This document shows positions 1-8,142 of a stretch of DNA of 64,000 nt, in pieces; within the stretch, counting starts at the first letter, position 1; the number at the start of each line of letters is the position of its first letter. Position numbers and translations under genes: made by a program. The DNA is from Methanosarcina barkeri str. Wiesmoor (lineage in GTDB: Archaea > Halobacteriota > Methanosarcinia > Methanosarcinales > Methanosarcinaceae), in NCBI RefSeq assembly GCF_000969985.1, contig NZ_CP009526.1, forward strand, positions 1,612,001 to 1,676,000, read 5' to 3'. Below the pieces are notes generated by a model. That model was not told where the DNA came from. It saw nothing but the letters and a program-made list of their open reading frames with translations, and ran no database searches.

Positions 1-66
1 TTCCATCCCGTTTTGATAGGTTTTTGTAAGATTTTTAAGCTCGATTATTGGGCTTTCTTCTGTCAT
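1..66 (-). CDS. ABC transporter ATP-binding protein, N-terminal fragment
   Basis: Only the first 22 codons are inside the window; the gene runs off the left edge. The start is the ATG whose complement lies at 64-66. The peptide begins MTEESPIIELKNLTKTYQNG, which is the usual first beta strand of an ABC ATPase (I-x-L-x-N-L-x-K-x-Y) just before the Walker A segment. It is the last visible member of a minus-strand set with two FtsX/MacB-like permeases and a secreted protein, so it is probably their ATPase (LolD/MacB type). A 271-bp spacer full of direct repeats separates it from the permease upstream, so it may have its own promoter. Confidence 0.75.
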   Translation of the reverse strand, partial: MTEESPIIELKNLTKTYQNGME

Positions 67-103
67 ACTTTTTCCACGCCTCATCAAAGTTATTGAAATT
101 TAA

Positions 104-151
104 ACAGTCGGGGTTTTATTGACTCTTACAGTCAGGGTTTTATTGACTCTT
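104..151. repeat. 24-bp tandem duplication
   Basis: Two adjacent 24-bp copies differ at one base (gtcggggtt versus gtcagggtt). They lie in the leader of the partial ABC ATPase gene. No coding potential is seen. Confidence 0.85.
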
Positions 152-183
152 TTTGATTTTAACTGCGCAAATTCTCAAATTTT

Positions 184-258
184 ATTAGGTGATTATTAGG
201 TGATTATTAGGTGATTATTAGGTGATTATTAGGTGATTATTAGGTGATTATTAGGTGA
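184..258. repeat. 11-bp tandem repeat, nearly seven copies
   Basis: The unit attaggtgatt is repeated head to tail from 184, with six perfect copies and a partial seventh. The period is close to one DNA helical turn, so every copy would face the same side of the helix. Each copy also contains AGGTGA, a Shine-Dalgarno-like string, but only on the strand opposite to the flanking genes. It sits between the permease (ends 338) and the ATPase start (66). Confidence 0.9.
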
Positions 259-337
259 GCAATCTTAAATTTATAAATAAATTGTACACTAAAATCAGGC
301 CGCAACAGCTTTTTTACACCCATGAAAAGTGACCATA

Positions 338-1507
338 TCAGGCACTTTCTATGGCTTTTACAGGGTCAAGCTTTGCAGCTTTCCTTGCAGGGTAAATACC
401 TGAGATTATGTTGATTATGAAAGCAAAGAAAGCAGCATATACGAAGTTGAGAGGTTCGACTTCAAGAGGAAGTGTCTGGAGCCCGAAATACATCTCCTGA
501 GGAACTGCGATTTTATAACTCTGCAGAGTAATGGTTGCAATATAACCCAGAATAGTACCCAAAACCAATCCCATAGCTCCGAGAATTACAGACTGGAAAA
601 GAAAAACAATCATTATGCTTTTTTGAGAGGCTCCCATAGCTTTTAAGATGCCTATTTCTCGGGTTCGCTGGGCAACAATGGTAATCAGAGTATTTGCAAT
701 CCCGAAACCAGCAATCCCGTAAATAAGGATGTAGAAAACGTTTACGAAAACCTTCTGAGTGTTTAGAAGATTAAGGATTTCTGCATTTGCTTCTATCCAG
801 CTTACTGCGTTAAGCTCGGTTTCTCTTTCAATTGAACTTGCTATAATGTCAGCCTGGTAAGGGTCTGAGACCCTGACCCCTATTGTGCTTACAACTCCGG
901 GTTCATTGAAGAAATCCTGTACCGAGTCCAGCCTTGCATAGGCTGTTACTTCATCTGCCTCAGTTCCTGTGTGAATCAGACCTATAACCTTAAAAGAAGT
1001 TGTTTTTGAGCCAGGAAACACCGCATCTACCCGGTCCCCAGGCTGAACCCCAAGATTTTCCGCAAGTTTATCTCCAAGTACTATTCCGTGCCTTGTATGG
1101 GTAAGCGATAGAAAGCTTCCTTCTATCATATCCTTGCTTACTCTCATAACCTTATCTTCAGCCTCAGGTTCAATCCCCTGAAGTGAAATAGCCTCTGCAT
1201 TATCCTTATATTCCAGGGCTGCCTGACCCAGATATTTGGGAGACACTGCTATAACTCCTTCTTTTTCCATAATCAGGGCCGAATTGGATTTGTAAAGATG
1301 AATGAACCCGTCTTTTTCATCCTGAGGATTGATAACAATATGGGGACTGTTCTCAGTACTGGACTTTATAAGCTCTCCTTGAAAGCCAGAAAGCATCGCC
1401 ATCATTACCGTAATTACGGCTACGGCGAGGGCAACTGCAAGTATGGCAAAAAAGGTTTGCCGTTTTCTGGAAAAAACTTGCCTCAAAGCTATTTTCAATT
1501 CATACAT
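338..1507 (-). CDS. FtsX/MacB-like ABC transporter permease
   Basis: This 389-residue membrane protein has the classic MacB/LolC layout. One N-terminal membrane helix (about residues 15-45) is followed by a large extracytoplasmic domain (about 45-255). Three C-terminal helices follow, with the FtsX-family loop reading REIGILKAMGAS and the ending YPARKAAKLDPVKAIE. I start it at the ATG at 1507 (MYELKIALRQ), because GGAG lies 9 bases upstream and the paralogue next door starts the same way; an upstream ATG at 1534 has no ribosome site. It is the second permease of the operon. MacB/Lol-type systems move hydrophobic or protein cargo across or out of the membrane rather than importing solutes. The cargo here is unknown. 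Confidence 0.85.
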   Translation of the reverse strand: MYELKIALRQVFSRKRQTFFAILAVALAVAVITVMMAMLSGFQGELIKSSTENSPHIVINPQDEKDGFIHLYKSNSALIMEKEGVIAVSPKYLGQAALEYKDNAEAISLQGIEPEAEDKVMRVSKDMIEGSFLSLTHTRHGIVLGDKLAENLGVQPGDRVDAVFPGSKTTSFKVIGLIHTGTEADEVTAYARLDSVQDFFNEPGVVSTIGVRVSDPYQADIIASSIERETELNAVSWIEANAEILNLLNTQKVFVNVFYILIYGIAGFGIANTLITIVAQRTREIGILKAMGASQKSIMIVFLFQSVILGAMGLVLGTILGYIATITLQSYKIAVPQEMYFGLQTLPLEVEPLNFVYAAFFAFIINIISGIYPARKAAKLDPVKAIESA

Positions 1508-1654
1508 CTGAACAAGCTCCTGGAGATGATACATCTTAGGGTTTTTAGTCAGTTGGGAATCTCATAATTTCCAGAATATTCAATCTATTAAAATATTTTA
1601 TTAAATTTAATAATTTAATCTGAAAGAAACCCGGGAATAATCTTAAATCTGTAC

Positions 1655-2824
1655 TTACTTTGAACTGATAGCCTTCACAGGGTCGAGTTTAGCTGCCTGC
1701 TGAGCAGGGTAAATCCCAGCAATAAGATTCAGCAGAAAAACTGCAAGAATAATGACCAGAATATCTCCAGTTCGGACTATAATGGGAATGGTCGCCATGC
1801 CGCCGTAAAGTTCTGAGGAAGCAGCTGGCATTTCGTACTGGCCTAATCCCAGAGATATTACAACTCCTGTAAGAGTCCCGATAAGAGCACCTAGCAAACC
1901 CAGAATACTACTTTGAAGTACAAAGATTGTCCTTATACTGGAAATAGTAGCTCCCATAGCCCGGAGCATACCGATCTGGCTTGTAGCACCGATAACTGAA
2001 AGATTCAGAGCGCTAACCACTCCAAAAGAAGCAATAACTACAATCAGACCAAGGACTACATTATTGGAAGTGCTTTCAACGGCGATCGTCCTAAGGATTT
2101 CAGGATTGGTTTCAGTCCATCCTTTTGCCTTATAGCCGGTCTTTTCTATCTTAGCAGCAACCTCTCTGTCCCTGTTAAAATCCTCAAGCCTGACAGAAAG
2201 ACCGTTAATCACATCCGGAACATTGTAAAACTCCTGAGCAGTATCCAGAGATGTATAAGTAAGGGATTCATCCAGAGGGGAGCCAGTATGGAAGATCCCA
2301 ACTACTCTCAGGGATAGAGGATTTGCATTGGGAAAAGAGACATCAACCGAGTCTCCAGGATTAACCTCAAGCTTATCTGCCAGTTTCGAGCCAATTACAA
2401 CCGTATTTCTCGAATATTCAAGCTCCCTGAAATCTCCTTCAACCATATCAGCTTCAATAGCGCTGATATCGTTTTCCTGTAGAGGGAGAACGCCTTTCAG
2501 CTCGGCGTTAAGGGAATTTGTCTTGAACTTGAAGGAAGCTTTTCCCGTAAGAAACGGAGAAACTGCAGTAACACCTTCGGTTTTGCCGATTTCATCAATA
2601 AGAGTCCTGTAAAGATAAATGTAATCTTCACCTTCCTGCGGAGACACCGAGACCTGAGGAAGTTTATCTACTGTAGTATCATAGAGCTCGCCAGTAAAAC
2701 CAACCATAAGAGCCTGGGAAACAGTAAGTACCATCACAGCAAGAGCTATAGCTCCAACTGAAAGAATTGTCTGGAATTTTCTTGCCCTAATCTGCCTGAG
2801 CGCGATAAAGAGTTCATAACGCAT
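1655..2824 (-). CDS. FtsX/MacB-like ABC transporter permease (paralogue)
   Basis: This is a 389-residue paralogue of the neighbouring permease, with the same N-terminal helix, large external domain and three C-terminal helices. The FtsX loop reads QIGMLRAMGAT and the end is YPAQQAAKLDPVKAIS. Two related permeases in tandem suggest a heterodimer, as in LolC/LolE. The start at ATG 2824 (MRYELFIALRQ) aligns with the paralogue; a GTG at 2833 is an alternative. It follows the secreted-protein gene by about 25 bases and precedes the second permease by about 150 bases, so the three are probably co-transcribed. Confidence 0.85.
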   Translation of the reverse strand: MRYELFIALRQIRARKFQTILSVGAIALAVMVLTVSQALMVGFTGELYDTTVDKLPQVSVSPQEGEDYIYLYRTLIDEIGKTEGVTAVSPFLTGKASFKFKTNSLNAELKGVLPLQENDISAIEADMVEGDFRELEYSRNTVVIGSKLADKLEVNPGDSVDVSFPNANPLSLRVVGIFHTGSPLDESLTYTSLDTAQEFYNVPDVINGLSVRLEDFNRDREVAAKIEKTGYKAKGWTETNPEILRTIAVESTSNNVVLGLIVVIASFGVVSALNLSVIGATSQIGMLRAMGATISSIRTIFVLQSSILGLLGALIGTLTGVVISLGLGQYEMPAASSELYGGMATIPIIVRTGDILVIILAVFLLNLIAGIYPAQQAAKLDPVKAISSK

Positions 2825-2848
2825 GGGACTCACAGCCTTCGATCTGGT

Positions 2849-3997
2849 TCAAATTTTATTTCTGAAAAGGATATAAATTGCAGCAAGCCCTGAAACTAAA
2901 GCTGCCGCAGAAAAACCTGGGATTCCGTTTTCACTTGAAGCTTCTGTTTCTGAAGTTGTATTATTTACCAGGCTAATGCTGGAATTCTGGGAGATCTCGG
3001 ATTCGATAACGGTTTCTCTGTGCTCAATAATGTCACCGTCGTTTCCCAGAAGTTCGATCTCAAGCCTGTAGATCCCTTCCAGAAGTCTGTGATTCCAGGC
3101 TACTTCAACGGTTTCGTCATCATTATTCAGCAACACTGGAACTTTTTGCTGGACAGATTCAATAAGATTTGTATTCCCTTTTTCAGAATTTGAGTTCAAT
3201 TTGTATACCGAAAAAACCAGGCTCCCTTCAAAAGGCACCTGAGAACGCCCATAAACAGTTGCACTTGCTCCAGTCTCGTCTTTGTAGATATCAGTAATTT
3301 CTGCATCGTCTCTGGCAGTAAACCGCTCGGCTGAGCTTATAACCTCCTTTTCAGGGGAATAAACCTGAACCTTTATTCTTCCAGTATACTCTTTATTGTT
3401 TTCAAGAAGTGTACCCCAGGGAGCGGAAAAAATATCTGGAATGCTGGTAAGTGATAATTTTTCAGCTTTTGTTGTATAAACGACATCCGAACCATTTACA
3501 AGCATATATTCGATATCAAAAAGTGAGGCTTCTTTTGGAGAAAGTGCAACGCTGATTCCCTGGGAGTTAGCAACCAGGTCATTGACCTGAATTCTTGAAG
3601 CAGAATTGGTGCCATAAGCAAAATTATATTCAGCCTCTGAGAGATCCTTGTTTCCTTCAAGAAGCCTGGCCTTTATTTTATAAGCTCCACGTTCGGAACT
3701 TCCTATATTCCAGAAACCAACCTTCATTACCTGTTTATTTGCAGGAATACTATCAACTGAAAATACCTGTCTGTCAAGTGTTTTCTCTTTTGTTCCCACG
3801 GGTCTGACAAGAAGCACCTCAAGACTCAAGTTGTTTTCTGGTTGGTCCGAGTAGAGGGTTACATCAAAGGACTTAAGATCACTATAAAGATCAGCTATAT
3901 GGACTGTACTCGTTTCTCCAGTGTGAGAATTCTCGGATGCAGAGGCCGGAAAAACTGATATAAGGTAAAAAGTAAGTAAGAAAAGTGCAGCTTTCAT
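2849..3997 (-). CDS. Secreted protein with PGF-CTERM-like sorting tail, in ABC operon
   Basis: The 382-residue product opens with a signal peptide (residues 1-21, ending ASAS). It continues with beta-rich domains without a recognised enzyme signature, and then a Ser/Thr/Asn-rich linker (about 335-358). It ends with GIPGFSAAALVSGLAAIYIL and a short basic tail. A PGF motif, one hydrophobic helix and terminal basic residues match the PGF-CTERM signal processed by archaeosortase A, so a lipid-linked surface protein is likely; that part is inference. It is the first gene of the permease operon, so it may be the external partner or substrate-binding part of that transporter. I do not recognise the body of the protein. 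Confidence 0.7.
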   Translation of the reverse strand: MKAALFLLTFYLISVFPASASENSHTGETSTVHIADLYSDLKSFDVTLYSDQPENNLSLEVLLVRPVGTKEKTLDRQVFSVDSIPANKQVMKVGFWNIGSSERGAYKIKARLLEGNKDLSEAEYNFAYGTNSASRIQVNDLVANSQGISVALSPKEASLFDIEYMLVNGSDVVYTTKAEKLSLTSIPDIFSAPWGTLLENNKEYTGRIKVQVYSPEKEVISSAERFTARDDAEITDIYKDETGASATVYGRSQVPFEGSLVFSVYKLNSNSEKGNTNLIESVQQKVPVLLNNDDETVEVAWNHRLLEGIYRLEIELLGNDGDIIEHRETVIESEISQNSSISLVNNTTSETEASSENGIPGFSAAALVSGLAAIYILFRNKI

Positions 3998-4120
3998 TGT
4001 CTTTTACCCCGGTTCTGTATTATAACAATTATTAAAAAGTATTATTATAAAAATTGTTGAACTGCTTTTAAATTTAGACTTTGAATTATTCCTGGACTGT
4101 GTATAAAATTCTATTAATAT

Positions 4121-4276
4121 TTAATGCATACAACTTATTAATAAGATTTTTGAACATTGTTCACCTGGAGCATTAATGCATACAACTTATTAATAAAGAT
4201 TTCTGAACATTGTTCACCTGGAGTATTAATGCATACAACTTATTAATAGACGTTTTGAATATTGTTCACTTAGGAG
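4121..4276 (+). promoter_or_regulatory. Three tandem promoter-operator repeats before tetR
   Basis: A unit of 52-53 bp occurs three times, starting at 4121, 4173 and 4226. Each copy holds a TATA-like TTATTAATA and, about 10 bases further, an inverted repeat GAAC-ATT-GTTC (4152-4162, 4205-4215); the third copy is altered to GAATATTGTTC (4257-4267). Each repeat ends in a GGAG-type ribosome site. Copies 1 and 2 are followed at 5-base spacing by ATG CAT ACA ACT TAT TAA, a five-codon micro-ORF. The operator lies between the TATA element and the expected transcription start, where a repressor would block initiation. The obvious candidate repressor is the TetR protein encoded immediately downstream. 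Confidence 0.7.
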
Positions 4277-4283
4277 ATATCAT

Positions 4284-4922
4284 ATGCAGGAGAACGAGAT
4301 TGTTCAAGAAAATAGAAAAAGTGTCAAAAGGGACAAAAAGGCAAAAATTATCTCCATCCAGGATGCCACATGCATGCTGATCGAGAAAAGAGGTTACGGA
4401 AAAGTAACCATAAGGAACATAGCTGAAGCGGCCGATGTGAGTATAGGGCTTATCTATAAGTATTTCCCAGGAGGCAAGTTTGACATTCTTAAGGAGATTG
4501 GGAATCAGTATACAGATGAGCTATTGTTGCTAAAGCAGTCAGAAAATATTGATTTTAACGATTTTCCCGGTTACATAAGAGATGTAATTAAAAATATGCA
4601 ACAATTTTACAAAGATAACAGTCCTTTGGTAAGGGCGTTGATCATGGCCTCGCTGTCCGATAGTGAAATCATTGATGAAATCAAAAAAACAGATATCATA
4701 GACTATAAAGCCGCGTCCGAATTTTTTTGCCGTTTCAATGGCATTGATATAGGCGACAAAAATCCTCTGGAAGTCTTTATGTACTGGGGAATCACGATAA
4801 AAAGCATTCTCATCTTCGATGTGATCTATCTCTACAGTGTACCTCTCATAAGCGAGGAGACCCTGACAGATCTAATGGTAGATCTGTCTTTAAATATATG
4901 GGGTTATCATAAGGCATCATGA
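4284..4922 (+). CDS. TetR/AcrR-family transcriptional regulator
   Basis: This is a 212-residue regulator. The N-terminal helix-turn-helix spans about residues 22-70, with the family pattern IIS-IQDATCMLIEKRGYGKVT followed by IRNIAEAADVSIGLIYKYF. The rest is a helical ligand-binding domain without a recognised ligand. The ATG follows TTAGGAG by 7 bases. The gene sits directly after three promoter-operator repeats, so autoregulation is likely. Downstream on the same strand, after a 600-bp spacer, lies a radical SAM gene that may be its target. The same pairing of TetR with a radical SAM enzyme recurs near 30.4-32.7 kb. Confidence 0.88.
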   Translation: MQENEIVQENRKSVKRDKKAKIISIQDATCMLIEKRGYGKVTIRNIAEAADVSIGLIYKYFPGGKFDILKEIGNQYTDELLLLKQSENIDFNDFPGYIRDVIKNMQQFYKDNSPLVRALIMASLSDSEIIDEIKKTDIIDYKAASEFFCRFNGIDIGDKNPLEVFMYWGITIKSILIFDVIYLYSVPLISEETLTDLMVDLSLNIWGYHKAS

Positions 4923-5530
4923 GCTTATCCGTCCAGAGTTGGGCTTGAAACTGGAAAAAATAGACTCTTTAAGTACTTTATTTAATTGAGCGAAAAGGAT
5001 ATTCTGAGAGAAAAAGGAAAGTTTCTGGCTACTACTTACTTTTACAAAGTAATGATACATATAAAAAAATTTAAAAAATTGTAGTGTTGGTTGGATATTA
5101 AAGTTTTTAAGTGGGCTCGGGGTCCTATTAACTACTTGGCTTTTAACGACTTGGTTGGCTCTACAGGCTGCCTCTGTCGAATAGGAAGGAAAGATTTTCA
5201 TTCCTCACCTCCCAGAAACGAACTATGCGCCTTTCACCGCAGTTTGTTCACGCATTTCACAACCCCTTTGTTGGAATAAGAGAACGCTGCAGTTCTTATT
5301 GCAGATTTCCTAGAGCAGTATCTGGCCTTTAGCAACAAGTTTGCTAGCGAATTAAACATACTATAGATAGACTATATAGATAGATTCTTCTTAAGGAATT
5401 AAAATGGCAAGCAATATTTTTGCTTAATGAATGTAAAGAAACAACAATCAGCCAGGACAGAGATCGGCTGATGGCCAAGAATGGATATTCTACTTGTAAA
5501 GAGAATACCGGCGTTTAATGGTGATTTCTT
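4923..5530. other. Non-coding spacer between tetR and radical SAM gene
   Basis: No convincing gene is seen. There is a hairpin around 5276-5302 (TAAGAGAAC...GTTCTTATT) and AT-rich promoter-like sequence at 5360-5395 (tatagatagactatatag). At 5092-5120 a short stretch resembles the 3' flank and acceptor end of the tRNA-Ala gene at 7281, possibly by chance. Confidence 0.5.
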
Positions 5531-6604
5531 ATGGAAAATAATAACGATCTCAATCGCATGGTCAACGATCTCATCAAGAGCATATTCAGCGATGCGCTGA
5601 GCGTCTCTCTGAAGAACCCTGCCATGGCTGCCTTTTTCGTCAGGGTCTCGATGGCACAGAAAAAGGCGGCCTCAATCAGGCAGAAAAACGAGGAGAAGGG
5701 GCTCCATGTGCCTCCAGTGATAATACTCAGCGTTACCAACAAATGTAATTTGCACTGTGTGGGCTGCTACTCACGGCTTGTCCCCCGCGAACAAAAACCT
5801 GAAATGGGCACAGCCAGTCTGACGAGCGTACTACGGCAGGCGAGTGAACTGGGCGTTTCCATTGTATTAATAGTAGGTGGAGAGCCATTGACCAGGCCGG
5901 ACATATTCGATGTTACTAAAAACTTCCCGGATATGATCTTTACCTTATTCACAAACGGTACACTCATCGACGATGCCGTGCTGGGGCAGTTCAAGGTACA
6001 AAGACACGTCATCCCGATACTCAGCATGGAAGGCCACGAGAACATAACGGATTTGCGCAGGGGCGCCGGTGTTTACGGTCGGTTGATAAAAGACATGGTG
6101 AAGCTCCATGAAAGAGGCATCTTCTTTGGTATATCGCTCACTGTCACCCAGTCAAACTACGAAACCGTCACAGACGAGAGCTTCATTCGGCTCATGCGAG
6201 AACACGGCTGCAAAGCGTTTATCTATGTCGAGTATAACCCTGTCATGAAAGGTACGGAGGACTGGGTAGTTACAGATGCACAATGGGATGAAATCCTGGC
6301 TAAAATAGCTGCTTTTAGGGCAAGCCAGCCGGGCGTTTATATCGGGTTTCCAGGTGATGAGAAAGCCTTTGGAGGCTGCCTGTCCTCCGGAAGAGGCTTC
6401 CTCCACGTCAGCGCTTTTGGAGACGTCGAGCCTTGTCCTTTCGCCCCGTACTCTGAATGCAGCATTCTGGACATGCCGCTGAAAGAGGCTCTCAATTCTA
6501 AGCTATTTAAAGCACTGAGAGAGAATCGCGATAAGCTCATGGAATCGAACGGGGGATGTGCACTCTTGAAGAAGCCGGAGTGGGTGAAATCGCTTTTGGA
6601 TTAA
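5531..6604 (+). CDS. Radical SAM protein with SPASM-like C-terminal cysteines
   Basis: The 357-residue protein carries the radical SAM motif C72-x3-C76-x2-C79 (KCNLHCVGCY) and the GGEP motif near residue 118. It therefore binds a 4Fe-4S cluster and S-adenosylmethionine. Cysteines in GGCLSSG, EPCPFAPYSEC and GGCALL near the C-terminus suggest an auxiliary cluster, as in MoaA/SPASM-type enzymes. The substrate cannot be told from sequence. GC content and codon choice look higher than in the flanking spacers. Downstream lie two tiny ORFs (18 and 52 codons), so a peptide-modifying role is conceivable but unproven. Confidence 0.8.
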   Translation: MENNNDLNRMVNDLIKSIFSDALSVSLKNPAMAAFFVRVSMAQKKAASIRQKNEEKGLHVPPVIILSVTNKCNLHCVGCYSRLVPREQKPEMGTASLTSVLRQASELGVSIVLIVGGEPLTRPDIFDVTKNFPDMIFTLFTNGTLIDDAVLGQFKVQRHVIPILSMEGHENITDLRRGAGVYGRLIKDMVKLHERGIFFGISLTVTQSNYETVTDESFIRLMREHGCKAFIYVEYNPVMKGTEDWVVTDAQWDEILAKIAAFRASQPGVYIGFPGDEKAFGGCLSSGRGFLHVSAFGDVEPCPFAPYSECSILDMPLKEALNSKLFKALRENRDKLMESNGGCALLKKPEWVKSLLD

Positions 6605-6623
6605 AGGAGAATGAAAACATAAC

Positions 6624-6680
6624 AATGCTTGTAATTAGAAGCTCGAAGGAAAAGGGCAGCGACTACAAGGTTGTACGGTA
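6624..6680 (+). CDS. Possible 18-codon peptide after radical SAM gene
   Basis: Twenty bases after the radical SAM stop codon an ATG opens MLVIRSSKEKGSDYKVVR and stops at 6680. An AAAGGAG ribosome site is present but lies about 15 bases away, next to a shorter dead-end ORF (MKT). It could be a gene remnant, a leader, or chance. Confidence 0.2.
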
Positions 6681-6720
6681 GATCATGCAAAAATTACAGG
6701 GCAAAAAGGGAGACACGTAA

Positions 6721-6879
6721 ATGAAAGCAATCGTATGCACAAAATACGAACCACAGGTTGGTCTTAAACTCATACATGCGGTAAGGTCGCTGGAGACAGC
6801 ACAGAAATGCCCATGTATAGCCCGGCTGCCCTTCGCAGTTCTGTTGAAAAACCTTATTAGGAATATCATAAGTTGTTGA
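6721..6879 (+). pseudogene. Remnant or decayed start of a zinc-type alcohol dehydrogenase
   Basis: A 52-codon ORF starts MKAIVCTKYEPQVGLKLI, which is the typical N-terminus of medium-chain NAD(P)-dependent alcohol dehydrogenases / quinone oxidoreductases (MKAIVCTKYGPPEVL in many members). After about 18 residues the similarity ends and the frame closes at TGA 6877-6879. A GGGAG ribosome site lies about 9 bases upstream. I read this as a truncated, shifted remnant. The alternative is a small Cys-containing peptide (C6, C30, C32, C52) associated with the radical SAM enzyme. Confidence 0.4.
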
Positions 6880-7280
6880 CGCATGCATGAAGCATAAAAA
6901 CTTTCATTGAGCGGATCCCAAAACTCAAAATTGCTTCTATGAATATCATATTCTGAATAGTTAATCGAGTTTCAGATTATGGAAAAATAGTTCTGAAACT
7001 TTACTGATTTTTGAGAATAAAACTAGGTTTTGGAATGAGCTCTTTCTAGACCTGACATGGGCATTGACTACTGTTTATATTTTTGGGCAGTTTGTCTCAA
7101 AAATGTAACCGTTTCTTTCTTGTAATCTAATTTATAAAATCTATTTATATATTTAAGAAAGAGATGCTCTAAAGGAAACCTAAAAGTTGCTGGATTACAC
7201 CTAGCTATTGAAAGTGACGATTATTGTAAAAAATAAACTTAAAAAAATAGTATTAATCGGGATTATTAAAAGTTTTTAAT
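6880..7280. other. Non-coding spacer, decayed sequence
   Basis: AT-rich, with no sustained reading frame on either strand and no recognisable RNA gene before the tRNA. Confidence 0.5.
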
Positions 7281-7351
7281 GGACTCGGCGGGATTTGAAC
7301 CCGCGGCCTTTACGTTGCGAACGTAACGATCTTCCCCTGATCTACGAGCCC
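7281..7351 (-). tRNA. tRNA-Ala (anticodon CGC)
   Basis: The minus strand folds into a full cloverleaf of 71 nt. The acceptor stem GGGCTCG pairs with CGAGTCC with one G-T pair. The D stem is GATC/GATC. The anticodon stem TTACG/CGTAA encloses loop TTCGCAA, giving anticodon CGC and reading GCG. The T arm is GCGGG-TTCAAAT-CCCGC. CCA is not encoded. A run of T follows the 3' end. Confidence 0.95.
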
Positions 7352-7415
7352 TTTTGAAGAAAGGAGAATATGAAAGATGGTTTTTCCGGACACATTGTCC
7401 GGGTCTTTTCTCCTT

Positions 7416-7685
7416 TTAAATACGATAGACATCCACAACCTGGACGTTTTCAACGCCGGAAACTTTTGCAAAGGCTTCTTCTGCAGGCTCAGTTCCGCCT
7501 TCTTCATCATTAACGATTAATGTTACAATCAGAGCCTTCAAACCAAAAGCGATAGGCTCTTCAACAATATCTCCGTGAAGGTCGGCCCCTGCTGGAATTA
7601 CGCCCTTTATCTTTTCTTTCAGCTCTCCAAGGTCAGTATCAACGCTTTCTGGCATAATTTTAATCTTTGCTGCAACGTCACCCAT
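7416..7685 (-). CDS. ef1b: Translation elongation factor 1-beta (aEF-1beta)
   Basis: This 89-residue protein is the archaeal nucleotide exchange factor that reloads EF-1alpha with GTP. It has the full length and pattern of the family: [19 protein letters not shown] at the start, the central [14 protein letters not shown] strand and the ending [13 protein letters not shown]. The ATG follows AGAGGAA at a normal distance. The zinc-ribbon gene just upstream is a common archaeal neighbour of this gene and probably shares its transcript. The tRNA-Ala gene lies directly downstream on the same strand. Confidence 0.95.
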   Translation of the reverse strand: MGDVAAKIKIMPESVDTDLGELKEKIKGVIPAGADLHGDIVEEPIAFGLKALIVTLIVNDEEGGTEPAEEAFAKVSGVENVQVVDVYRI

Positions 7686-7778
7686 TCTGATTCCTCTTAT
7701 ACTTTTATCTGATCTTTTTGACCGAGTTTTATTTCATTTACATTTTCGGCATAAATCTGGTTCGGGATTATTGCCGAA

Positions 7779-7967
<189 letters not shown>

Positions 7968-8142
7968 TTACTTCAAATAGTAAATTTTGTAATGAGTTGC
8001 CGGTGAATCAGGCGCCTTCCTTAAGCATCGAGCTTCTGCTTTTCCGGGCACCTTTGTTAACATTAGCAGATTTAATGAACTGAATTTAATTAATGCTTTT
8101 GGACACGCTTTGCTTCTGCCCTAGTCATATACGATATACGAT

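Noticed and set aside
184-258. 11-bp array as a CRISPR
   Set aside because: There are no spacers between units; the array is a simple tandem repeat. No CRISPR array or cas gene was seen anywhere in the window.
5104-5180. tRNA-like start gggctcggggtcc
   Set aside because: No D, anticodon or T arm can be drawn; only the first bases resemble a tRNA.
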